A stretch of DNA of 5,619 nucleotides from Desulfarculaceae bacterium JdFR-95 (GTDB taxonomy: Bacteria; Desulfobacterota; Desulfarculia; Desulfarculales; Desulfarculaceae), in assembly GCA_002011835.1 (NCBI GenBank), contig MTPE01000246.1:733-6351 (forward strand), given 5' to 3'. Position 1 is the first letter of the stretch, and the number at the start of each line of letters is the position of its first letter. Both the position numbers and the translations under genes were made by a program. The notes beneath the pieces are model-generated. The model had not been told where the DNA came from and ran no database searches. It saw only the letters and a list, made by a program, of their open reading frames with translations. This document shows, in pieces, positions 1-5,490 of the stretch.

Positions 1-1553
1 CGCACCAGGGCCGCGCCCTTGGCCGAGGCGTCGGCCATCTCCGAGAACTCCTCTTGCGTACGTCCGGCCAGCTCTACCCCCGCCTTGACCTTGGCCATCA
101 CGTCCTGGATCAGCCCCTGGGTCTCCTTGGCCGCCTCGGCTGCGCGCATGGCCAGGTTGCGCACCTCGTCGGCCACCACGGCGAAGCCGGCCCCGGCCTC
201 ACCCGCACGGGCCGCCTCCACCGCGGCGTTCAAGGCCAAGAGATTGGTCTGGAAGGCGATCTCGTCAATGGCCTTGATGATCTTGCTGATGCCCTCACTG
301 GCGGTGGAGATCTCGCCCATGGCGGTGCCCATCTGCTCCATGGACTGGCCGGACTTCTCCACCAGGCGCTGGGTCTCCTCCATGATCTGGCGGGCCTGGG
401 CCGCGTTGTCGGCGTTCTGGTTGGTCATGGAGGCGATCTCTTCCAGGCTGGCCGAGGTCTCTTCCAGGCTGGCGGCCTGCTGGCTGGCGCCTTCGGCCAG
501 CTTCTGGGAGAGGGTACGGCTGCTCTGGGAGAAGGTCTCCACCTGCTCCACGGTGCGTCCCAGGGAATCCACCGCCTGGCGCAGGGGCCGGAAGGTGCTC
601 CGCAGCAGATAGATGCCGAACACCAGGATCAAGACGGCCGAGGCCAGGGTGACACCCAGGTTGAGGAAGTTGCTCACCCGGGCGATGGAGGCCACCTGTT
701 CGTCCACCATCTCCTTGAGCGACCGTGCCCTGATCATGAGGTCCTTGGCCGCCTGGTCCAGGCTGGCCAGGAGCTTACGGTTCTTCCGCCACAGCTTGTA
801 GAGTTTCTCTTCCGCCTTGATGAGCTTGCCGCCCAGGGCCACGATCTCCTTCCAGGCCTGGACCAGCTCCTCCTCCTTGATGGTGGGGACCAGGTTGTCG
901 GCGTTGGCCTGGTAGAGAGCGATGGCCTTGGACAGGAGCTTGCGCTCCTTGAGGTAGTATTTCTCGTCCTGAGAGATGAACAGGGCCTGGATGAGGTTCT
1001 GCAGATGGTAGATCTGGGCCACGTAATCCTTGATCTCAGCCTTGAAGCTGAGATAGTTGCTCGCCAGAGGCTCACCGGTCTCGATCATGGCCTGAGACTC
1101 CATCTCGGTGAGCACGGCGATGATCTGATTGCGGGTGATCTCGCTGAGGCGGCGGGACATCTTGTCCTGGGCCTTGCGCAGGGCCAACACCTCCCTCAGG
1201 TTCTGCTTGACCGTATCGAAGATGTTGGCATAGGCACGCACGCGCTGGGCCAGGTCTTGCAGACGGGCAGCGGTCTTCTCGTCAGAGACCTGATTCCGCA
1301 CCTGGTCCAGGTGCTTGCGGGTCTGGGCCAGCAGTTCCGCCACCTGCCGGGTGAGGGCTTTATCCCCGGTGCGCAAGAAGTCCCGCTCGGCCACCCGCGA
1401 GCGGTGCAGGTGCTCCAAGGCCACCATCACCCCCATCTGGGTGTCATTGGCCAAGCGCACCCGGCTCTGGAAATAGAAGCCGCCCACCGCCACCAGGGCA
1501 GTGGCCGCAATGGCCAGCACCAATAAGACTATCACCTTGAGACGCAGACTCAT
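1..1553 (-). CDS. Methyl-accepting chemotaxis protein with large helical sensor, C-terminus cut by window edge
   Basis: This is a transmembrane chemoreceptor that signals through CheW/CheA. My translation from ATG 1553 gives 517 codons and is still open at base 3. Residues about 7-28 form a first membrane helix. Residues about 30-297 are a charged, mostly helical extracytoplasmic region whose early [11 protein letters not shown] stretch recalls the helical bimodular (HBM) sensor family, an assignment I hold loosely. Residues 298-317 form the second membrane helix. The methylation segment QQAASLEET ends near residue 366. The signalling hairpin tip spans about 431-468, with [19 protein letters not shown] and [13 protein letters not shown], and closely matches the family consensus. 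Spacing from the methylation EET to AFQTN matches Tsr as I remember it. Only about 45 residues separate the second membrane helix from the methylation site, so a full HAMP domain does not fit. A GAGGTG ribosome-binding site (1560-1565) lies 6 nt before the ATG. The gene follows the two Cache genes on the same strand. Confidence 0.95.
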   Translation of the reverse strand, partial: MSLRLKVIVLLVLAIAATALVAVGGFYFQSRVRLANDTQMGVMVALEHLHRSRVAERDFLRTGDKALTRQVAELLAQTRKHLDQVRNQVSDEKTAARLQDLAQRVRAYANIFDTVKQNLREVLALRKAQDKMSRRLSEITRNQIIAVLTEMESQAMIETGEPLASNYLSFKAEIKDYVAQIYHLQNLIQALFISQDEKYYLKERKLLSKAIALYQANADNLVPTIKEEELVQAWKEIVALGGKLIKAEEKLYKLWRKNRKLLASLDQAAKDLMIRARSLKEMVDEQVASIARVSNFLNLGVTLASAVLILVFGIYLLRSTFRPLRQAVDSLGRTVEQVETFSQSSRTLSQKLAEGASQQAASLEETSASLEEIASMTNQNADNAAQARQIMEETQRLVEKSGQSMEQMGTAMGEISTASEGISKIIKAIDEIAFQTNLLALNAAVEAARAGEAGAGFAVVADEVRNLAMRAAEAAKETQGLIQDVMAKVKAGVELAGRTQEEFSEMADASAKGAALV

Positions 1554-1639
1554 GACTCACACCTCTTCCCGCCGGGGGCGGGTTCGGGGCGCCTCAACCA
1601 CGGTTTCTCCCCCCTGTTCCATCGCGCCACAGTAGTCTA

Positions 1640-1687
1640 CCTCTCTCCCTGCCGGACGAGCCTGGCTACGTCCGGCAGGGAGAGAGG
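1640..1687 (-). terminator. Long perfect hairpin just below the Cache gene stop
   Basis: Bases 1640-1658 pair perfectly with 1669-1687, giving a 19-bp GC-rich stem with a 10-nt loop. The hairpin starts 6 nt after the TAA of the upstream Cache gene (read on the minus strand). No T-tract follows on either strand, so this is not a textbook intrinsic terminator. It could mark a 3' end, stabilise the Cache mRNA, or attenuate readthrough into the chemoreceptor gene. Its core arms CCTGCCGG/CCGGCAGG and 16-nt core loop length are repeated below the paralogous gene. Confidence 0.5.
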
Positions 1688-1693
1688 GGCTCC

Positions 1694-2152
1694 TTACTGG
1701 TAATACCCGCAGCCGAAATACACGTTGGTGCCGGGAACGCGCTGGATGTAACTCCTCTTCAGCGAGGGCGTCTTCTCCCCGGGCTTGGGCCACCAGTATT
1801 CCACCCAGCCGTGACCAGGATTCTTGGCCACCTTGGAGAACTCGGCGAAGAGCATCTTGCCCTTCTTGTCCTTGACCACGGCCAAGGGCTTGCCCACCAG
1901 CTTGGGCTTGTAGGGATGCGCCACCAGGGTGATCTTGTCGATGTCACCGGCGAAGATATAGAACTCACCCTTGATGAAGGGCCCCTTGGGGTCGGCGATG
2001 GCCTTCAGGGTGGCCTCCAGCCCCTTCTCCTTGGCCATGGCCACGGCCTTCTCCACCAGGGCCTTGGCCTCCTGCGCCTTGTCGGCCAGGGCCGCCGGTG
2101 CCAGGGCCAGGCACAAGATCACGGCCACGCACAAGACAACCGCTTTTCTCAT
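1694..2152 (-). CDS. Exported single-Cache-domain protein, copy 2 of a tandem pair
   Basis: This is a small exported sensor-type protein of 152 residues. Residues 1-23 form a Sec signal peptide: MRK, a hydrophobic stretch, then ALA before D24. The cysteines inside it do not sit in a proper lipobox. The mature part is one Cache-like domain (sCache_2 type). It has a helix at about 25-52, the strand segment GEFYIFAGDID at 62-72, AHP at 78-80, LVGK at 85-88, GWVEYWWPKPG at 115-125, and a C-terminal GCGYYQ at 147-152. Cache domains bind small ligands such as organic or amino acids in the periplasm, usually inside receptors; here no membrane anchor or signalling domain follows. ATG 2152 is preferred over GTG 2155 because AGGAGG then sits 6 nt upstream, exactly as in the paralogue, and both proteins become 152 aa. 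It is about 83% identical to the copy at 2475-2933. The chemoreceptor lies 140 nt downstream. Confidence 0.9.
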   Translation of the reverse strand: MRKAVVLCVAVILCLALAPAALADKAQEAKALVEKAVAMAKEKGLEATLKAIADPKGPFIKGEFYIFAGDIDKITLVAHPYKPKLVGKPLAVVKDKKGKMLFAEFSKVAKNPGHGWVEYWWPKPGEKTPSLKRSYIQRVPGTNVYFGCGYYQ

Positions 2153-2158
2153 CACTCA

Positions 2159-2164
2159 CCTCCT
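2159..2164 (-). promoter_or_regulatory. Strong ribosome-binding site that fixes the start of Cache copy 2
   Basis: AGGAGG on the minus strand lies 6 nt before ATG 2152. The paralogue has the same AGGAGG and the same 6-nt spacing (2940-2945), which supports ATG 2152 over the in-frame GTG three bases upstream. Confidence 0.8.
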
Positions 2165-2198
2165 GGCAATCTGGTTCACACCCTCACCAAGTTGGGTT

Positions 2199-2431
2199 TC
2201 CACGGCGAAAGGCACGCCTCATTCCCCCACGTGCTTCGCCTTGTTGATCCCGGTCACCGTCGGGGGAAAACCTTACGGTTTGGCCGCCAGGATTGCGGCT
2301 GTCGTCTGTTTGTACCCGACCCAAGGTGATGCCGTAGGACCTGGGCGCGCACGTTCCCCACCTTCACGGGTCCTGGTGGCATCCAGGCGGCCGTCCTCCT
2401 TACAGTCTTGGGGACAGGTTCACGCCAGGCC
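2199..2431 (-). ncRNA. Candidate structured leader RNA or inserted element between the Cache genes
   Basis: This stretch has no convincing gene but many mutually compatible pairings, read on the minus strand. GATGCC (2383-2378) pairs with GGCATC (2333-2328), and AGGACC (2374-2369) with GGTCCT (2341-2336), forming one interrupted 12-bp helix. GTCGGG (2320-2315) pairs with CCCGAC (2264-2259) and encloses two hairpins: GCCGC/GCGGC (2299-2295, 2287-2283) and AAACC-GTAA-GGTTT (2281-2268). A third hairpin is GGCGAA+GCACG (2240-2230) with CGTGC+TTCGCC (2216-2204). Its loop carries GGGGGAA (2228-2222), which is complementary to TTCCCCC (2268-2262), a pseudoknot that would compete with the enclosing helix. 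The GTAA (GNRA) loop favours the minus strand. The region lies in the 319-nt gap upstream of Cache copy 2 and is absent upstream of copy 1. I could not match it to a known riboswitch. Confidence 0.45.
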
Positions 2432-2463
2432 CCTGCCGGCCCGGGCAGGCCGCGACCGGCAGG
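2432..2463 (-). terminator. Hairpin below Cache copy 1, matching the one below copy 2
   Basis: CCTGCCGG (2432-2439) pairs with CCGGCAGG (2456-2463) around a 16-nt loop, starting 11 nt after the TAA of the copy 1 gene on the minus strand. No T-tract follows. The same 8-bp arms with the same loop length occur at 1648-1679 below copy 2, while the loop sequences differ. A shorter alternative helix, CCTGCC/GGCAGG (2432-2437, 2444-2449), could compete. Confidence 0.45.
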
Positions 2464-2474
2464 AACGATCTTCC

Positions 2475-2933
2475 TTACTGGTAGTAGCCGCAACCGAAGA
2501 ACACGTTGCTGCCCGGAACGCGCTGGATATAACTCCTCTTCAGCGAAGGCTTATTCTCCCCGGGCTTGGGCCACCAGTACTCCACCCAGCCGTAGCCGGG
2601 GTCCTTGGCCACCCGGGTGAACTCCACGAAGAACATCTTGCCCTTCTTGTCCTTGATCACGGCCAGGGGCTTGCCCACCAACTTGGGCTTGATGGGATGC
2701 GCCACCAGGGTGACCTTGTCGATGTCCCCCGCAAAGACATAGAACTCCCCCTGTACGAAAGGCCCTTTGGGGTCGGCGATGGCCTTCAGAGTGGCGGGCA
2801 GCCCCTTGTCTTTGGCCATGGCCACCGCCTTCTCCACCAGGGCCTTGGCCTGCTGTGCCTTGTCGGCCAGGGCCACCGGAACCAAGGCCAGGCACAAGAT
2901 CAGAGTCAGAACCAAAACCACCGCTTTTTTCAT
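2475..2933 (-). CDS. Exported single-Cache-domain protein, copy 1 of a tandem pair
   Basis: This 152-residue paralogue of the downstream Cache gene differs at about 26 positions, clustered in the signal peptide and otherwise mostly conservative (I/V, E/D, K/R, S/T). A Sec signal peptide (MKKAVVL, hydrophobic core, VALA before D24) precedes a single Cache-like domain with AHP at 78-80, LVGK, GWVEYWWPKPG at 115-125 and GCGYYQ at the end. Substitutions that could affect ligand choice include Y81 to I, H114 to Y and E46 to P, by position in the other copy. AGGAGG lies 6 nt before the ATG. It is the first gene of the co-directional Cache-Cache-chemoreceptor set and has its own candidate promoter about 155 nt upstream. 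The role is inferred from the family: extracytoplasmic small-molecule binding. I see no catalytic motif, and an exported scavenging protein is also possible. Confidence 0.9.
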   Translation of the reverse strand: MKKAVVLVLTLILCLALVPVALADKAQQAKALVEKAVAMAKDKGLPATLKAIADPKGPFVQGEFYVFAGDIDKVTLVAHPIKPKLVGKPLAVIKDKKGKMFFVEFTRVAKDPGYGWVEYWWPKPGENKPSLKRSYIQRVPGSNVFFGCGYYQ

Positions 2934-3091
2934 TTCTCACCTCCTCGCAAACTGTTGCATACCCTCTCTCTTTTTGCGCCAGGTTGACTACCCGGATATG
3001 CCATAACCCGTATCCAACCACCGCGTGATACTATTCTTGCCGGCAGCCATGGCCGCGTCCAATTAAGCCGAGGAACGTTATTTTCGAATGT

Positions 3092-3121
3092 ATAATAGCA
3101 CACCACTGTCGCGCTTGAAAA
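3092..3121 (-). promoter_or_regulatory. Candidate sigma-70-type extended -10 promoter for Cache copy 1
   Basis: The minus strand carries TGC-TATTAT (3100-3092), an extended -10 element, with TTTTCA (3121-3116) 18 nt upstream as a weak -35 (4 of 6 matches to TTGACA). It lies in a locally AT-rich patch in a GC-rich genome. Transcription would start near 3085 and give a leader of about 150 nt before ATG 2933. No sigma-54 -24/-12 element was found. Confidence 0.4.
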
Positions 3122-3327
3122 CCACCTGACAAAATATTTCGGGAACAGACACTGCCGGCAAAAAACCGTTCCCTTACAGTTTTCTTCATGCTCACAATTA
3201 GCCCCACCGATACACCCCCAATCCTTGGGGTCTTGAGGGCCGACAAGGCGGCGAAGAAATTGCAAATTCGAAACTTAACCCAAGGAGAACGCACCTCCCG
3301 CACTCCCGCATCAGTGCTGTTTGTTCA

Positions 3328-3357
3328 GCCAGACTTATCACCGCCAGACTTATCACC
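3328..3357. repeat. Perfect 15-bp tandem duplication
   Basis: GCCAGACTTATCACC occurs twice back to back (3328-3342 and 3343-3357). There are only two units and no spacer, so it is not a CRISPR array. It could be a replication-slippage duplication or a doubled protein-binding site. Confidence 0.9.
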
Positions 3358-3472
3358 CAGGCACCGACACCTTCTCACCTCGCTCAGGGCCCCCAAAATG
3401 CGCCTTTTATCACAAACTGCCCCCCTCTTTTTCTCCTGACACCTTGAGATTATCCGCTGAGTTTCTATGGTT

Positions 3473-3592
3473 ATGTCTGCTAAGATTAACGAAGATTTTA
3501 ACTTTTGCCGTGACAAAATGTCTGGCAATAATAAATATACCTTCACGGAAGAAAAGGCAAAGCTGCAGGAGTATATTGATAATTATAGATGA
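3473..3592 (+). CDS. Possible small protein or gene remnant, 39 aa
   Basis: An AT-rich plus-strand frame reads MSAKINEDFNF, then CRDKMSGNNKYTF, then TEEKAKLQEYIDNYR and stop. Two further in-frame residues (MV) are available from ATG 3467. The composition looks protein-like: mixed charges, an amphipathic C-terminal helix of about 15 residues, and little of the Pro/Arg/Ser bias typical of antisense shadow frames in this window. I recognise no family. There is no clear ribosome-binding site before either ATG. The TGA overlaps a second short frame (ATG 3589 to stop 3675, 28 residues) in an ATGA arrangement. It may be the truncated 5' end of a foreign gene, a small antitoxin-like protein, or chance. 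Base composition differs sharply from the flanking genes. Confidence 0.3.
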   Translation: MSAKINEDFNFCRDKMSGNNKYTFTEEKAKLQEYIDNYR

Positions 3593-3603
3593 CGTGTAGT
3601 GAG

Positions 3604-3722
3604 ATGATACGCAGAGGGTCAGTAGATGAACACCAGACGCTTACGCAGCGAGAAAGCCGCTATCATGGGACGTAAGCCGCAGCGACCTGCCCGAAAGGTG
3701 TGAACCTCTCGGAAAAATCCGA
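3604..3722 (+). ncRNA. Foldable segment with nested complementary arms, possible structured RNA
   Basis: On the plus strand, four helices nest in order: AGAGG (3613-3617) with CCTCT (3705-3709), ACACC (3630-3634) with GGTGT (3697-3701), GCTTACG (3639-3645) with CGTAAGC (3671-3677), and AGCG (3647-3650) with CGCT (3658-3661). A CC-GAAA-GG tetraloop hairpin (3691-3698) and TCGG/CCGA (3709-3722) offer alternatives, and ATGATA (3604-3609) can pair with TATCAT (3661-3666). The nesting over about 97 nt is more than I would expect by chance, but I could not identify a family, and the minus strand could equally be the RNA. It lies in DNA with no confident gene. Confidence 0.35.
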
Positions 3723-3855
3723 TCAACTTTTAAGGATTAATGTACCAAATAAATTCTAATTTCTGTACTCTTTTGGCAGATCAACGTCTACAACGCTCCT
3801 GGGCAGAGCTCCCCGATTCCCCTACGGCCTGAACCCTGGCTCACCGTGCCTTTGT

Positions 3856-4503
3856 TCAGGTCAAGCACCCCAGACCCCGGCGCAATAACTCCACCACCCG
3901 GGCTGCGCGCTCCTCGGCCCGCGCCCGCGGCACCCCGTGCACTCCCAGGCCCAGGTCCATGTGTTCCACCGCCCGCGCCACCAGAAAGCGCTCCAGCACC
4001 GCCTCCACCACGAAGGCGGCCACCTCCAGGTCCAGCTCCGGGTCCAGGTGTCCGTCGGCCACACCCTCGCGCAGGATGTCCAGGATATAGTCACGGCCGA
4101 AGTTGAGCACCGTACCCAACAGCTCTGCCCGGAAGGGGATGTCGCCCTCGAACATGATGCGCAGGTACAGCTCGAACAGCCGTGGGTCGCGCTCGATCAG
4201 CTCCAGGCCGGCCACCAGACTCTGGTGCAGGCGCGCGAAGGGGTCTTGCCCTTGGGTGGCCTGGCGCACGCCTCGCAGGTGGTGGATCACCCGCTCCACC
4301 GCGAAGTGGAACACGGTGCGAAAGAGGCCGGCCTTGTCCCGGAAGTATTGGAATATGCTGCCCTTGGCTATCCCCAGCCGCCGCACCAGGGTGTTGAGGG
4401 AGGCCCGAGCATATCCCTGGCGGGCAAACTCGCTCAGGGCCTCGTCCAGCACCCGCTGCTGCTTGTGGGGGGGCAGGTTCTGGAAGGTGCGGGAGACGCT
4501 CAC
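3856..4503 (-). CDS. TetR/AcrR-family transcriptional regulator
   Basis: This is a dimeric DNA-binding repressor-type protein of about 215 residues. With GTG 4503 as start, residues about 11-61 form the TetR N-terminal DNA-binding domain: a first helix HKQQRVLDEALSEFARQGY, then a helix-turn-helix around SLNTLVRRLGIAKGSIFQYF and the family-typical KAGLF that follows. Residues about 62-215 are the helical ligand-binding and dimerisation half, which is too variable to predict a ligand. GTG 4503 is chosen because AGGAG (4516-4512) lies 8 nt upstream. ATG 4527 would add eight residues but has no good ribosome-binding site. The longer frame upstream to 4638 runs through inverted-repeat DNA and looks non-coding. 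The gene is alone, with no obvious target gene on either side. It is followed by an imperfect dyad at its stop (CCTGAAC 3828-3834, GTTCAGG 3854-3860) without a T-tract. Confidence 0.9.
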   Translation of the reverse strand: MSVSRTFQNLPPHKQQRVLDEALSEFARQGYARASLNTLVRRLGIAKGSIFQYFRDKAGLFRTVFHFAVERVIHHLRGVRQATQGQDPFARLHQSLVAGLELIERDPRLFELYLRIMFEGDIPFRAELLGTVLNFGRDYILDILREGVADGHLDPELDLEVAAFVVEAVLERFLVARAVEHMDLGLGVHGVPRARAEERAARVVELLRRGLGCLT

Positions 4504-4511
4504 ACGGTCGG

Positions 4512-4516
4512 CTCCT
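4512..4516 (-). promoter_or_regulatory. Ribosome-binding site that fixes the TetR start
   Basis: AGGAG on the minus strand lies 8 nt before GTG 4503, whereas ATG 4527 has none. It sits at the very end of the outer inverted-repeat arm. Confidence 0.6.
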
Positions 4517-4646
4517 GGGTGGCTCATCCGGCAAATGGCGGGGTGGTTGTAAAACCATCCCGCGCCGGCCCGGTCAAGGCCACAAGCCCTTCGCGTGCGG
4601 CCACAGGCGCCTTGCGCTGGCCGGCCCGGGATGAACAAGATCGTGC

Positions 4647-4759
4647 GTTCGTCTTTGCCAGGAAAATGATATGAAAAGGGACACTACACGGATTCACGGC
4701 CTCGATATTCTGGTTGTAGTCCCAGGGGGGACCATATCATTTTCCTCGCAAAGACGAAC
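4647..4759. mobile_element. Inner 27-bp inverted repeat pair, MITE-like or inverted duplication
   Basis: Bases 4647-4673 (GTTCGTCTTTGCCAGG then AAAATGATATG) match the reverse complement of 4733-4759 at 26 of 27 positions. Further pairing continues inward: GGG (4678-4680) with CCC (4721-4723) and ACTACA (4683-4688) with TGTAGT (4715-4720). The total span is 113 bp and contains no gene. I see no clear target-site duplication at its ends. A non-autonomous mobile element, an inverted duplication of the TetR upstream region or a paired operator would all fit. Confidence 0.5.
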
Positions 4760-4851
4760 AAATATCATCCAAATCTCCTGTGCCGACGGCCGGGGCCGCA
4801 ATTCCAAGCCGCCTCTCCCCCCGCCATTTGCCGGTTGAGCCTCCTGGGAGG

Positions 4852-4881
4852 AAAAACGAGGGGCGAAAGCGCTCACACCTC
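4852..4881 (-). terminator. Weak intrinsic terminator candidate for the ribH-nusB transcript
   Basis: On the minus strand GAGG (4881-4878) pairs with CCTC (4861-4858) and GCG (4872-4870) with CGC (4865-4863) around a CTTT loop, followed by G and TTTTT (4856-4852). The stem is interrupted by a 5-nt bulge, so it is modest. It lies about 100 nt below the nusB stop and immediately beside the end of the outer inverted repeat. Confidence 0.4.
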
Positions 4882-4982
4882 CGCTCGTGTCCGGCCTGGC
4901 GTGCCTCTGGGCCGGGCCGTCTCTCACCCCGGTGTCCCGCCCGGCCACCGGCCTCTGGACTTGGCCCGGCCGCACCAGGAGG

Positions 4983-5444
<462 letters not shown>

Positions 5445-5490
5445 GCGGTGCCTCAGTCTCACACTTGCCCTGGCTTGCGGGGTCGGGCGG

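Larger units (their letters stand above)
2934..3855. other. 0.9 kb region without a confident gene, partly AT-rich
   Basis: It holds the Cache copy 1 leader and candidate promoter (to about 3121), a CCCCAA-TCC-TTGGGG hairpin (3216-3230), a 15-bp tandem repeat (3328-3357), a possible small ORF (3473-3592) and a foldable segment (3604-3722). Bases 3440-3600 and 3720-3780 are much more AT-rich than the flanking genes, which suggests foreign or decayed DNA. The remainder (3120-3215, 3232-3327, 3358-3472) shows nothing I can assign. Long open frames on both strands here lack ribosome-binding sites and recognisable motifs. Confidence 0.6.
4512..4850. repeat. Outer inverted repeat of about 32 bp bracketing the nusB-TetR gap
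   Basis: Bases 4512-4543 match the reverse complement of 4819-4850 at 28 of 32 positions. The core 4521-4543 / 4819-4841 matches 22 of 23, including a perfect 16 bp (4528-4543, CCGGCAAATGGCGGGG). The left arm is the translation-start leader of the TetR gene. The inner 27-bp pair lies between the arms but off-centre: 103 nt separate the arms on the left and 59 nt on the right. Confidence 0.9.
4504..4982. other. Intergenic region between nusB and the TetR gene, rich in inverted repeats
   Basis: It contains two nested inverted-repeat pairs (4512-4850), a terminator candidate below nusB (4852-4881) and a 10-bp direct repeat GCCGGCCCGG (4564-4573, 4620-4629). Bases 4882-4982 are GC-rich 3' sequence of nusB with no feature I can name. 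The TetR promoter should be here, but I see no convincing -35/-10 pair. Confidence 0.6.

Noticed and set aside
54..1526. 490-residue plus-strand open frame opposite the chemoreceptor
   Set aside because: It is antisense to a clearly conserved protein, with low-complexity His/Gly/Leu composition typical of antisense frames in GC-rich genes.
2084..2152. Lipoprotein signal in the Cache proteins
   Set aside because: The signal-peptide cysteines lack a small residue at -1, and a clean ALA-D signal peptidase I site follows.
2199..2431. c-di-GMP-I, cGAMP, cobalamin or fluoride riboswitch
   Set aside because: The signature segments of those families (for example GGGACGCAAAGCC or the B12 box) are not present on either strand.
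2254..2493. 79-residue minus-strand frame through the structured gap
   Set aside because: It starts inside the end of Cache copy 1, has no ribosome-binding site, and its Arg/Pro-rich composition looks non-coding. RNA structure explains the sequence better.
1971..2987. 338-residue plus-strand open frame spanning both Cache genes
   Set aside because: It runs antisense through one complete and one partial conserved gene plus the structured gap, with no ribosome-binding site or domain.
3216..3230. CCCCAA-TCC-TTGGGG hairpin as a terminator
   Set aside because: Short, with no T-tract on either side and no gene ending nearby.
3031..3303. 90-residue minus-strand frame upstream of Cache copy 1
   Set aside because: It overlaps the candidate promoter, has no usable ribosome-binding site and no motif I recognise.
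3328..3357. CRISPR-like repeat
   Set aside because: Only two 15-bp units with no spacer between them.
3188..3439. 83-residue plus-strand frame
   Set aside because: No ribosome-binding site, Pro/Ser-rich, and it depends on the tandem 15-bp repeat for length.
4639..4762. Complete insertion sequence
   Set aside because: No transposase frame lies between the inverted repeats and no target-site duplication is visible.
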